A stretch of DNA of 64,000 bases, taken from NCBI GenBank assembly GCA_945865485.1, contig CAMBEC010000003.1:1-64000 (forward strand), given 5' to 3'. Below the pieces are notes generated by a model. The model saw only the letters and a program-made list of their open reading frames with translations. It had not been told where the DNA came from and made no database searches. Both the position numbers and the translations under genes were made by a program. Source of the DNA: Rickettsia typhi (lineage in GTDB: Bacteria > Pseudomonadota > Alphaproteobacteria > Rickettsiales > Rickettsiaceae). Numbering within the stretch: the first letter of the stretch is position 1; each line of letters opens with the position of its first letter. Shown in pieces: positions 56,018 through 64,000 of this stretch.

Positions 56018-57946
56018 ATGAACAATCAGAACAAACAAATTTTTATTTGGATATTTATTTTCATTTTAATGATCATGACCTTTAATGCTTTGCAAGGGGA
56101 TGGTGCCTCTGGTAGAGCAGAGTCATTAGCGTTTTCTGATTTTCTAAATAAAGTAGATGAGCGTCAGGTAAATTCTGTAAAAATACAGGGAAGGAGCTTA
56201 GAAGGAGTGCTTGCTGATGGTACAGCTTTTTCAACTTATGCAGCTGATTATCCTGGGTTAATAGATAAATTAAGCATCAATGGTGTACATATTGACGTGA
56301 CGCCACCAGATACGAAAATGAATTCTTTATTTAGTATATTTGTCTCTTGGTTTCCTATGCTCCTCCTAATAGGAGTGTGGGTATTTTTTATGCGCCAGAT
56401 GCAAGGTGGAAGTAAAGGTATGGGCTTTGGAAAATCTAAAGCAAAACTGATTTCGGATAAAGGCCCAAAGATTACCTTTGCTGATGTTGCGGGTATTGAT
56501 GAAGCCAAAGAAGAACTATCTGAGATAGTTGATTTCTTAAGAAATCCAAGCAAATTCCAAAAACTAGGTGGAAAAATTCCAAAAGGTTGTTTGCTAATTG
56601 GTCCTCCTGGAACTGGTAAAACACTTCTTGCTAAAGCGATTGCAGGAGAGGCTAACGTGCCATTCTTTAGTATTTCGGGTTCTGATTTTGTTGAAATGTT
56701 TGTTGGTGTTGGTGCAAGCCGTGTACGAGACATGTTTGAGCAGGGGAAAAGAAATGCCCCATGCATAATATTTATCGATGAAATTGATGCTGTTGGTCGT
56801 CATAGAGGTATTGGTCTTGGTGGGGGTAATGATGAACGTGAGCAGACGCTTAACCAAATGTTGGTTGAGATGGATGGGTTCGAGTCAAATGAAGGTGTGG
56901 TAATTATTGCGGCAACTAATAGGCCGGATGTTTTAGATCCAGCTTTGCTCCGTCCTGGCAGATTTGACCGACAAATTACCGTATCTAATCCTGATTTAAA
57001 TGGTCGTGAACAGATTTTGAAAGTTCATATGAAAAAAATTAAGCACTCAGATAAAGTTGATCCTAGAGTTATTGCTAGAGGTACCCCTGGCTTTTCAGGA
57101 GCTGAGCTGCAAAATTTAGTAAATGAGTCAGCTTTACTTGCTGCAAGGCGTGGTAAAAAAATAGTGGATATGCACGACATGGAAGAAGCAAAAGATAAAG
57201 TAATGATGGGGGTCGAAAGGCGCTCTCTTATTATGTCTGATGCAGAGAAAAAACTAACGGCATACCATGAGGGGGGACACGCCCTTGTAGGATTGCATTG
57301 TCCAGCATCTGATCCGATACATAAAGCTACAATTATTCCTCGTGGTAGAGCTCTTGGGATGGTGATGAGATTACCAGAAAGTGATCGACTTTCAATGGCA
57401 TTAGAGAAAATGAAGGCTGATATAGCTGTAGCTATGGCTGGAAGGGTTGCTGAGGAGATTATTTTTGGTAGAGAAAAAGTAACATCTGGAGCATCATCTG
57501 ATATTAAGATGGCGACTAGAATGGCTCAAGCGATGGTCACAGAATGGGGGCTTAGTGAAGAAGTTGGTCCAGTATTTCATGGCAGAAGTAATGAAGATAT
57601 GTATGCGTCAGGAGGATCCGGAGATAAAACTAGATCCGAGAAAACGTCTGAAGCAATAGATAAAGAAATTAAAAGAATAGTGGATGAGGGGTATAATTTT
57701 GCTAAGCATATCCTTACAACTCATATAGGTCAGCTACACACTTTGGCAAATGCTTTGATTGAGAAAGAAACACTTAGTGGTAAACAAATAAAGAATTTAT
57801 TACTAGGACTTCCGCTTGATAGTGAAAATGATCCAGAGTTTCCGGCTATAGCTGGTAGTAAGAAGGGGGCTAGCAAAGAAGAGGCGGATATTACTCCTAA
57901 AAAAGCACCTCTGAAAGAACCTAAGGCTAAAGCAAAGAAGGAGTAG
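56018..57946 (+). CDS. ftsH: ATP-dependent zinc metalloprotease FtsH
   Basis: 642 residues. Two N-terminal spans (about 7-25 and 105-125) enclose the periplasmic domain. The AAA module has [28 protein letters not shown] and the second region of homology [21 protein letters not shown]. The protease site is HEGGH (about 420), the Gly variant of HEAGH, with a later Asp ligand. The Lys-rich tail is typical. It degrades membrane and short-lived cytosolic proteins. Confidence 0.97.
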   Translation: MNNQNKQIFIWIFIFILMIMTFNALQGDGASGRAESLAFSDFLNKVDERQVNSVKIQGRSLEGVLADGTAFSTYAADYPGLIDKLSINGVHIDVTPPDTKMNSLFSIFVSWFPMLLLIGVWVFFMRQMQGGSKGMGFGKSKAKLISDKGPKITFADVAGIDEAKEELSEIVDFLRNPSKFQKLGGKIPKGCLLIGPPGTGKTLLAKAIAGEANVPFFSISGSDFVEMFVGVGASRVRDMFEQGKRNAPCIIFIDEIDAVGRHRGIGLGGGNDEREQTLNQMLVEMDGFESNEGVVIIAATNRPDVLDPALLRPGRFDRQITVSNPDLNGREQILKVHMKKIKHSDKVDPRVIARGTPGFSGAELQNLVNESALLAARRGKKIVDMHDMEEAKDKVMMGVERRSLIMSDAEKKLTAYHEGGHALVGLHCPASDPIHKATIIPRGRALGMVMRLPESDRLSMALEKMKADIAVAMAGRVAEEIIFGREKVTSGASSDIKMATRMAQAMVTEWGLSEEVGPVFHGRSNEDMYASGGSGDKTRSEKTSEAIDKEIKRIVDEGYNFAKHILTTHIGQLHTLANALIEKETLSGKQIKNLLLGLPLDSENDPEFPAIAGSKKGASKEEADITPKKAPLKEPKAKAKKE

Positions 57947-58037
57947 TGAGGGTATAGAGGGGGTTGAGGAAGTAACTTATCTGGCTAATCTTCTTGTACC
58001 TCTGACACAAGGCATCTTTTTTGTAAATGCTTGAGCC

Positions 58038-58210
58038 ACCTGCTGGGCTTGACCAGGTACTAGGGTAGTCTCGCACACAGTCATACCGGGCTTGACCCGG
58101 TGTATCTCGGGAGGTCACAGAAGAAGATCCTGAAACAAGTTCAGGATGACGTATTGAATGATTTGGGATCCTGGGCTAAAGGCAAGCGAAACCCAATAAA
58201 TTCAGGATGA
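58038..58210. repeat. Cluster of palindromic repeats between ftsH and gltX
   Basis: Cores at 58038-58058 (ACCTGCTG-GGCTTG-ACCAGGT, degenerate), 58083-58103 (ATACCGGG-CTTGA-CCCGGTGT) and 58127-58147 (ATCCTGAA-ACAAG-TTCAGGAT, perfect), plus a longer derivative ending TTCAGGATGACA at about 58201-58212. The gap of about 350 bases is almost wholly made of these elements; no gene is seen. Confidence 0.85.
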
Positions 58211-58294
58211 CAATTTAGAGTTCTGGCTAGCGCTGATGGTACTAGCATTAGAATTTTCTATTGAGTTTCTATATTAATCAAATTATTAAAATAT

Positions 58295-59674
58295 ATGAGT
58301 GTAAGAACTAGATTTGCTCCTTCACCTACTGGATATTTACATATTGGTGGTGCACGAACAGCTTTGTTTAACTATTTATTTGCCCATCATCATGGTGGAA
58401 AATTCCTACTTAGAATTGAAGATACTGATTCTTTAAGGTCAACCGAGGAAGCTAAACAGGCGATCCTAACTTCTCTTGAGTGGCTTAATATTAAGCATGA
58501 TGAAGAAGTCATATATCAATCAGAAAGGGCTAATAGACATAGAGAAGTTGCTCATAAACTAGTTGAAATGGGCAAAGCTTATTATTGTTTTTCATCTCAA
58601 AATGAAATTGCAGAAATGCGGGAAAAAGCTTTATCAGATAAAGAGCATTTTATTTTTCATTCTCCATGGCGCGATAAGTCTTCTGATCAGTACCCAATTG
58701 ATATTAAACCGGTAATTAGAATAAAGGCTCCGCGAGACGGGCAAACAACTGTAAATGATTTGTTGCAAGGTAAGGTGGTTGTACAAAATTCTCACCTTGA
58801 TGATATGGTTCTTCTTAGAGGGGACGGAACACCAACCTATATGCTTGCAGTAGTGGTTGATGACCATGATATGGATATTACTCATATAATCAGAGGAGAT
58901 GACCATCTAAATAATGCTTCAAGGCAGCAACTAATATATGAAGCAATGGGTTGGAATATACCTAAAATGGTGCACATCCCTCTTATTCACGGGTCAGATG
59001 GTGCTAAATTATCTAAGCGTCATGGTGCTCTTGGTGTTGAAAACTATAAAGAAATGGGATATTTGCCTTTTGCGCTAAATAACTACTTGCTAAGACTTGG
59101 TTGGTCACATGGTGATAACGAAATAATATCAAGAGAGCAGGCGATTAAATGGTTCGGAATAGATGGTATGGGTAAGTCACCAGCACGTCTTGATTTTGCT
59201 AAAATGAAGCACATGAATGCTTATTATCTGAGGTCTATGAATGATGATGATCTGGCTAAACTTATTTTTGAAAATTTAGATCAGAACTTGAGTGCAGAAT
59301 CTAAAAATAATATTAAACTAGGTCTAGAGGCAATGAAACCAAGAGCAGAGTTGGTCACAGACCTAGTAGATTTAGCGAATATATTCATAGTAGATAGTGC
59401 GATTAAATATACAGACGAAGCAAAATTTTTAATAAATGAATGTGATTCTGGTCTTATTGATAAAGTAATGGACAAAATTGATAATATTGCAAAATTTAAT
59501 AAGGATAATATACAGGTTGTTTTAACAGAAGTAGCAGTAGAGAATCAAATGAAGCTTGGTGAGCTTATGAAATACATCAGAGCGTTTATTACTGGTAGAA
59601 TTGTGTCTCCAAGTGTATTTGAGGTCATGGAAATAATAGGTAAAGAAAATAGTATAAAACGGCTTAAACAGTGA
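58295..59674 (+). CDS. gltX: Glutamyl-tRNA synthetase
   Basis: 459 residues. Class I synthetase: RFAPSPTGYLHIGGARTALFNYLF with the HIGH-like motif, the RIEDTD region, HIIRGDDHLNNASRQ, and the KMSKS-like AKLSKRHGA. The all-helical anticodon-binding part is complete. Many Alphaproteobacteria have two GltX, one charging tRNA-Gln before amidation; which of the two this is cannot be told here. It overlaps holB by 4 bases. Confidence 0.95.
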   Translation: MSVRTRFAPSPTGYLHIGGARTALFNYLFAHHHGGKFLLRIEDTDSLRSTEEAKQAILTSLEWLNIKHDEEVIYQSERANRHREVAHKLVEMGKAYYCFSSQNEIAEMREKALSDKEHFIFHSPWRDKSSDQYPIDIKPVIRIKAPRDGQTTVNDLLQGKVVVQNSHLDDMVLLRGDGTPTYMLAVVVDDHDMDITHIIRGDDHLNNASRQQLIYEAMGWNIPKMVHIPLIHGSDGAKLSKRHGALGVENYKEMGYLPFALNNYLLRLGWSHGDNEIISREQAIKWFGIDGMGKSPARLDFAKMKHMNAYYLRSMNDDDLAKLIFENLDQNLSAESKNNIKLGLEAMKPRAELVTDLVDLANIFIVDSAIKYTDEAKFLINECDSGLIDKVMDKIDNIAKFNKDNIQVVLTEVAVENQMKLGELMKYIRAFITGRIVSPSVFEVMEIIGKENSIKRLKQ

Positions 59675-60456
59675 TAAAGCAACATCTAGAAAATCATTAT
59701 AATATAGGTAAACTAAGTAATTGTTATCTGATCAATACAGATAGTGTGGATGATGCACTTGTCGAGCTTAATGACTTTATTAGTAGCAATCTTTTAAATA
59801 GTAAAGTCGAAAGTCACCCCGATTATATGTATGTTCGAAAGATAGATAATAAAACAAAGAATATTTCAGTAGACCAGATTAGATTAATGCAGAAGTTTTT
59901 ATACAAAACATCTGTTATAACTGGCAAAAAAGTAGCTGTAATTTATGCTGCAGACCAAATGAATATAAATGCTGCAAATTCTTGCTTGAAAATACTGGAA
60001 GATACCCCTGACAATACCTATATTTTTCTAGTAACGAATAATGCGGCCAGCGTTATACCGACAATACGTTCAAGATGTGCAAAGATAAATTACCATTATA
60101 ATCTGCTTCCAGGTAAAGAAACTGATGTTAAGTTTTTAAAGCCTCTAAATAAGAAGGTTAGTATAACTGAGAAATTACAATTTATAGCGCAGTTTGGTTA
60201 TAAAGATCGTGATTTATGGATGCAATTTTCTGTTTCTATGGAAGAATTGATGGCAAAATTTTGTAAAAAAATTGCTGGATTAAATGTTGATCTATCAGAA
60301 TTAGAGTTATCAATTCTTGCGCAATTTAGATCCAATTCACCTTATTATTTGCAAATGAAATATGATCAAATTAGAAAAATTACTGATGATACAAATCTGT
60401 TTGATTTAGACTTGCGTTCAAGTTGCCTTTTATTAATTGATAAATTCAGAAGCTAG
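59671..60456 (+). CDS. holB: DNA polymerase III subunit delta prime-like
   Basis: 261 residues, shorter than the usual 300-340. Clamp-loader delta' pattern: HPDYMYVRKIDNKTKNISVDQIR, LMQKFLYKTS-ITGKKVAVIYAADQMNINAANSCLKILEDTPDNTYIFLVTN and IPTIRSRCAKI with the SRC motif. The N-terminal ATP-binding P-loop is absent, as is normal for delta'. The collar domain at the end is shortened. Overlaps gltX by 4 bases; recG follows 4 bases after its stop. Confidence 0.9.
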   Translation: MIKQHLENHYNIGKLSNCYLINTDSVDDALVELNDFISSNLLNSKVESHPDYMYVRKIDNKTKNISVDQIRLMQKFLYKTSVITGKKVAVIYAADQMNINAANSCLKILEDTPDNTYIFLVTNNAASVIPTIRSRCAKINYHYNLLPGKETDVKFLKPLNKKVSITEKLQFIAQFGYKDRDLWMQFSVSMEELMAKFCKKIAGLNVDLSELELSILAQFRSNSPYYLQMKYDQIRKITDDTNLFDLDLRSSCLLLIDKFRS

Positions 60457-60460
60457 ATTA

Positions 60461-62539
60461 ATGTACGATATTTTTTTTCAGCCTGTAAAATCAATTATCC
60501 CAATTAAAGAAACAGCTGAAAAAGCATTAAAAAGGCTGAGTATTTTTAATGTACGTGATTTAGTTTTTTATAAGCCATATTCTTATAGTATAAGTGATAC
60601 ATCGTCTAATTTATCGGCCTTGCGGGATAACGTTTTGATCCAAGCGGAGATAAGAATAGTTGATATCGTACGACCACGATCTAATCGGACTCCAACAAAA
60701 ATATCTGTAGCCAATGACACAGGGGCTTTAACTTTAGTTTTTTTTAATAAGATTCCACCATTTATATTCAGCAAGTTAAAAGTCGGCGAAAAATATACCA
60801 TTCATGGTAAGGTGCAGTATTTTGATGGCGGATTCCAAATTACCCATCCAGAATTTATTTTTAAAAAATCTTTATCGGTGCCAGTCGAGCCAGTGTACCA
60901 TTTGACCTACGGCTTAATTAATAAGCAATTATATGATTATATACTTACAGTAATAAAAGCTCTTGAAGTTGCTATTGGTGCCAGAATTTCGTTTGGCAAA
61001 GTTGAGGCTGAATCTTCAGATTATATTAACTCTCTGATTCAGGAAATAAAGAAATTACATCTGGTTTCTCATGTCCCCAATAATTTGTTGATAGAACAGA
61101 CCATAGAGTCTGCCATTTCTAAACTTACTGAAAAGGAACTGTTTGCCAATCAAGTATCTTTAGTCAAGTTAAAAAGAAAAGAGCAAGAGGTACTTGGGAG
61201 AAGTTTTAATATTGCAAAAGAGGTTAAGGATCAGGTTTTAGGTAACCTAGGCTTTGAGCTGACAAAATATCAACAAGAAGCAATTAAGCAGATTGAGTTT
61301 GATCAAACCTCGAATATTCAGATGATGAGGCTTTTACAAGGTGACGTTGGATCAGGTAAAACTATTGTTGCACTCCTTACAATGCTTAATGTTATGGTAT
61401 CTGGAGCGCAAGCTGTGCTTATGGTACCAACAGATTTACTCAGTTTGCAACATTATCAGTTTTTTGTTAAAGCGTTAGCGAGAACTGGCGTAAATGTTGA
61501 ATTACTTACAGGTAAAACTACTGTCAAAGCAAGAAGATCTGTAAAGGAAAACTTAGAGAATGGAACCATTAATATTTTGATCGGTACCCATGCTTTATTT
61601 CAAGAAGCAGTTGTATTTAAGGATCTTGGCTATGTGGTCATTGATGAACAACATAGGTTTGGTGTGCAGCAACGTCTAGAACTGATCGCAAAGGCAACTC
61701 ATCCAGATGTACTGGTTATGACAGCAACACCTATCCCTCGGAGTTTAACACTGACGATGTTTGGTGATATGAGTGTCTCTCAAGTAAAAGATAAGCCAAA
61801 AAACCGTTTACCAATAGTGACAAGTATAACATCTAATAGCAGGAGAGAGCAGGTTATAGCCTCGTTGAAAAAAATGATTGATTGTGATCAGAAAGTGTAT
61901 TGGGTGTGCCCACTTATTGATCAAAACGACAAGATCATTGAGCATGAAAATGACGTTACATATGCAGATGTTACCGCGCGATATGAAGAGTTGGATAAAT
62001 TTTATCCAGGAGAAGTAGCAATTCTTCATGGCAAGATGAAGTCTGCGGACAAAGAGGCTGTAATGCAAAAATTTAAGGATGGGGTAGTTAAAATTTTAGT
62101 TGCAACGACAGTGATTGAAGTTGGTATCGATGTGCCAGATGCTACATTAATTATTGTCGAAAATGCGGAGAAATTTGGCCTTGCGCAGTTGCATCAACTA
62201 AGAGGTAGAGTGGGGCGTGGAGAGTTACAGTCTTACTGTATTCTTATGTATAATCCTAAAAGATTTTCAGCTACTGCCAGAAACAGATTGGAAATCATGA
62301 GACAAAGTAATGATGGGTTTTATATTGCTGAACAAGACTTACTTCTTCGTGGAGGAGGAGAAATTCTTGGTACTAAGCAAAGCGGAGAACCAGAGTTCTT
62401 CTTTGCTGATTTAGGACGTGATTTGAATATTTTGCTAAGAGCAAACAAATTAGCTCAGAATACTAGATTTTCTGAATTTACAGAGTTTCAAGCAAAGCTT
62501 TTTGCAAGAGATCGTCAGGAGTTAGCAAAAAGTGGATAG
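60461..62539 (+). CDS. recG: ATP-dependent DNA helicase RecG
   Basis: About 692 residues. Branch-migrating helicase for stalled forks. An N-terminal wedge or OB domain (about 50-150), then the helicase with LLQGDVGSGKTIVALLT (Walker A), VIDEQHRFGVQQR (DEQH box), TATPIPRSLTLT and the C-terminal VATTVIEVGIDVPDAT and QLRGRVGRGE motifs. I chose ATG at 60461; an in-frame TTG at 60437 overlaps holB. Length is normal for the family. Confidence 0.95.
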   Translation: MYDIFFQPVKSIIPIKETAEKALKRLSIFNVRDLVFYKPYSYSISDTSSNLSALRDNVLIQAEIRIVDIVRPRSNRTPTKISVANDTGALTLVFFNKIPPFIFSKLKVGEKYTIHGKVQYFDGGFQITHPEFIFKKSLSVPVEPVYHLTYGLINKQLYDYILTVIKALEVAIGARISFGKVEAESSDYINSLIQEIKKLHLVSHVPNNLLIEQTIESAISKLTEKELFANQVSLVKLKRKEQEVLGRSFNIAKEVKDQVLGNLGFELTKYQQEAIKQIEFDQTSNIQMMRLLQGDVGSGKTIVALLTMLNVMVSGAQAVLMVPTDLLSLQHYQFFVKALARTGVNVELLTGKTTVKARRSVKENLENGTINILIGTHALFQEAVVFKDLGYVVIDEQHRFGVQQRLELIAKATHPDVLVMTATPIPRSLTLTMFGDMSVSQVKDKPKNRLPIVTSITSNSRREQVIASLKKMIDCDQKVYWVCPLIDQNDKIIEHENDVTYADVTARYEELDKFYPGEVAILHGKMKSADKEAVMQKFKDGVVKILVATTVIEVGIDVPDATLIIVENAEKFGLAQLHQLRGRVGRGELQSYCILMYNPKRFSATARNRLEIMRQSNDGFYIAEQDLLLRGGGEILGTKQSGEPEFFFADLGRDLNILLRANKLAQNTRFSEFTEFQAKLFARDRQELAKSG

Positions 62540-62641
62540 TGAAATAATATTTGTTTCAAAAGTTACAAATACTTGCCTTGCTATTGGTCAATGTTTTATT
62601 ATAAAAATATAAATAATTGAACTTAAAAATTAGTACAGTTT

Positions 62642-63085
62642 ATGTCCAAATCACATACATCTCAAGATACAGCTCCCCAAAATCAAATAGTTTTTTCTGA
62701 TAAGCTGGTTATAAGAATGGCTAATAAATTGGCCCAAAACGTATATGCTTCTCCTCCAAAAACGAGGCAAGCAGCGTTTGATATAGTATTTAGTAAAGAA
62801 AGCCCTTCTGATATACTATTCGTAACTCAATTTATAAAATCACTTATTAATAAAATAACAGAAAAACTTCCTGATGATTGGAGTGATTCTCAACTAAATG
62901 AGTCTATATTAAAATTTCTTGATTCAAATCCAGAAGCAATGATTTTATTTCAAGAATTAAAGCTGATAAAAATAGTAACGATAGATAAATTGCCTGACCA
63001 TTTGTTAGTGGAAGAAAATAAATCATTAGAAAAAGGGGGAGGTACCGAAACTTTAGGGGATATAAGTATAGAAGACCTAACATAA
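62642..63085 (+). CDS. Hypothetical protein (147 aa)
   Basis: Soluble, without a signal peptide. The first 20 residues are polar and the end has a short glycine run (EKGGGTETLG) and an acidic tail. The middle contains LVIRMANKLAQNVYASPPKTRQAAFDIVF, mostly helical. No family recognised. It stands alone between recG and a convergent transporter gene. Could be specific to the group or a secreted effector; there is no evidence for either. Confidence 0.55.
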   Translation: MSKSHTSQDTAPQNQIVFSDKLVIRMANKLAQNVYASPPKTRQAAFDIVFSKESPSDILFVTQFIKSLINKITEKLPDDWSDSQLNESILKFLDSNPEAMILFQELKLIKIVTIDKLPDHLLVEENKSLEKGGGTETLGDISIEDLT

Positions 63086-63113
63086 TTTTATTCTTAATAA
63101 CTTAATTTAGTTA

Positions 63114-64000
63114 TTAGTGTGTTTTGTAATTTATTCTCTTTACGAAGTAAAAAGCCAAAAATATCAATAAGTGGGATATGGTCCCAACAAATACTCCTTT
63201 GAGATAGAAATACTTTTCAAAGTACAATTGCCATATAACAAATGTTATGGCGCCAGTAGTACACGAAATAATAAAATCTCTTTTTCCAATAATGATTCCA
63301 AATAAACCGAAAATCATTGGTACCAGAACTATAGGACTCCAAAAACCTACTACGAAGATTACCAAATCAACTACCTTAGAAAAGCATAAGGCAATAACTA
63401 TTGCTATACTACCAATCAGAACATTCATTATTCTGGCAAGCATTAACATAGAATTTTGATTCTTAACTGCAAATAATGGATTCATAATATCTTTAACAAT
63501 AGTAACGGAAGTAATATTCAAATCTGAATCAGCGGTCGACATCACAGCAGCTAATAAACCAACAACAACTATTCCTTGAACTCCTACTGGAATTATATGA
63601 TCAATTAAATAAGGCAGGGCTAAACTTGCCTTAATATCTGGGTATTGGATATAAGCAATTAAGCCATTAATAGTTACAAATATTAAAAATATAACATAAA
63701 TACCTGTTTTTATGAGTATAGCATTGGTTGTGGTTTTACTATCTTTGTTAATCAGAGCCCTTTGAATAAACGTTGGTAACAAGTTGATAACTGAAAAACC
63801 AAGCGCTGCCGATATCGTGATTCCAAGCAGATCTTGATTATCTGAGAACGAAACCTTATCAAGAGGTACGGAGGAAATAAATTTATCAAGCCCGATTTGG
63901 TATAAGCCAAAAATTGTGATAATTGGTATGGCGACTATCATCGCAAAGAATTGAATTAGGTTAGTGAAGAGGACTGATTGCAAGCCGCCTATTGTCGTGT
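63114..64000 (-). CDS. Sodium:solute symporter family protein (start lies beyond window)
   Basis: The frame remains open to the window edge, so the N-terminal part is missing. The visible 295 residues have several spans and the SSS pattern GGLQSVLFTNLIQFFAMIVAIPI, then the region LLAAVMSTADSDLNITSVTIVKDI, where the Ser/Thr residues bind Na+ in this family. The substrate (for example proline, pantothenate or other) cannot be decided from this part. Minus strand. Confidence 0.85.
   Translation of the reverse strand, partial: TTIGGLQSVLFTNLIQFFAMIVAIPIITIFGLYQIGLDKFISSVPLDKVSFSDNQDLLGITISAALGFSVINLLPTFIQRALINKDSKTTTNAILIKTGIYVIFLIFVTINGLIAYIQYPDIKASLALPYLIDHIIPVGVQGIVVVGLLAAVMSTADSDLNITSVTIVKDIMNPLFAVKNQNSMLMLARIMNVLIGSIAIVIALCFSKVVDLVIFVVGFWSPIVLVPMIFGLFGIIIGKRDFIISCTTGAITFVIWQLYFEKYFYLKGVFVGTISHLLIFLAFYFVKRINYKTH

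Noticed and set aside
56248..56857. Minus-strand frames inside ftsH
   Set aside because: They lie opposite a clear, conserved gene and show no protein features of their own.
57927..58118. 63-codon minus-strand frame after ftsH
   Set aside because: It lies over the palindromic repeat cluster, and its translation is that of the repeats.
24890..58210. Repeats considered as rho-independent terminators
   Set aside because: Most cores are not followed by a T-run, occur in pairs, and lie in gaps regardless of gene orientation; they fit a dispersed repeat family better.

Overview
The window is a strongly AT-rich bacterial chromosome segment and is most likely from a member of the Rickettsiales, probably family Rickettsiaceae. 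The evidence is the gene set: an ALAS-type hemA, MidA next to lgt, tilS next to ftsH, a lone polyhydroxyalkanoate synthase, scattered gene-transfer-agent (GTA) genes, a 41-residue L36, OmpB-methyltransferase-like proteins and many small palindromic repeats between genes. No rRNA, IS element or CRISPR array is visible. One tRNA gene (Arg, CCT) is present. Species is not determinable from the sequence alone.

Layout. 1-6.6 kb: tail of a sensor histidine kinase, hemA, lgt, midA, gyrA. 6.7-8.5 kb: a possible metallo-hydrolase-like protein, a KGG-repeat stress protein and decayed sequence. 8.4-14.9 kb (minus): a seven-gene Mrp/Mbh-like antiporter operon with three large antiporter-like subunits and no E or F subunit. 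15.2-21.2 kb (plus): a GTA/HK97-type structural block (prohead protease, capsid, head-tail connector, head closure, tail terminator-like, distal tail, hub) interrupted by a secreted VanX-like D-Ala-D-Ala dipeptidase, followed by a 53-residue ORF and a DUF2335 membrane protein. 21.2-22.4 kb: a 16-copy TCTA microsatellite, an hsp20 pseudogene and a small hypothetical gene. 22.5-27.2 kb: hpf, holA, lptE, RNase E/G. 27.4-35.9 kb: a multi-pass protein, trmFO, phaC, an FKBP-like protein, an isolated SdhA-like flavoprotein, a DUF2000 protein and a secreted intradiol-dioxygenase-like protein. 35.9-37.8 kb: small acidic proteins and an LRR protein with a miniature relative (effector-like). 38-42.8 kb: terC, rpmJ, psd-pssA-emrA, a secreted hypothetical. 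42.8-47.6 kb: tRNA-Arg, an M23 lipoprotein, an isolated divergent KdpA, LptM-like lipoprotein, TlpA-like protein, S49 peptidase. 47.9-54.7 kb: mutS and an outer-membrane barrel gene between two methyltransferases. 54.7-64 kb: tilS, ftsH, gltX, holB, recG, a hypothetical and a truncated Na+/solute symporter.

How it fits together. Most of the window is housekeeping: haem, lipoprotein and phospholipid synthesis, RNA modification, replication and repair. The accessory interest lies in the GTA block, the effector-like duplicated unit, the methyltransferase/OMP/methyltransferase cluster, and three proteins that look like isolated or altered members of well known complexes or enzymes (KdpA, SdhA, intradiol dioxygenase). 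A family of short palindromes with a mostly 21-nt core is spread through the gaps from about 25 to 58 kb.
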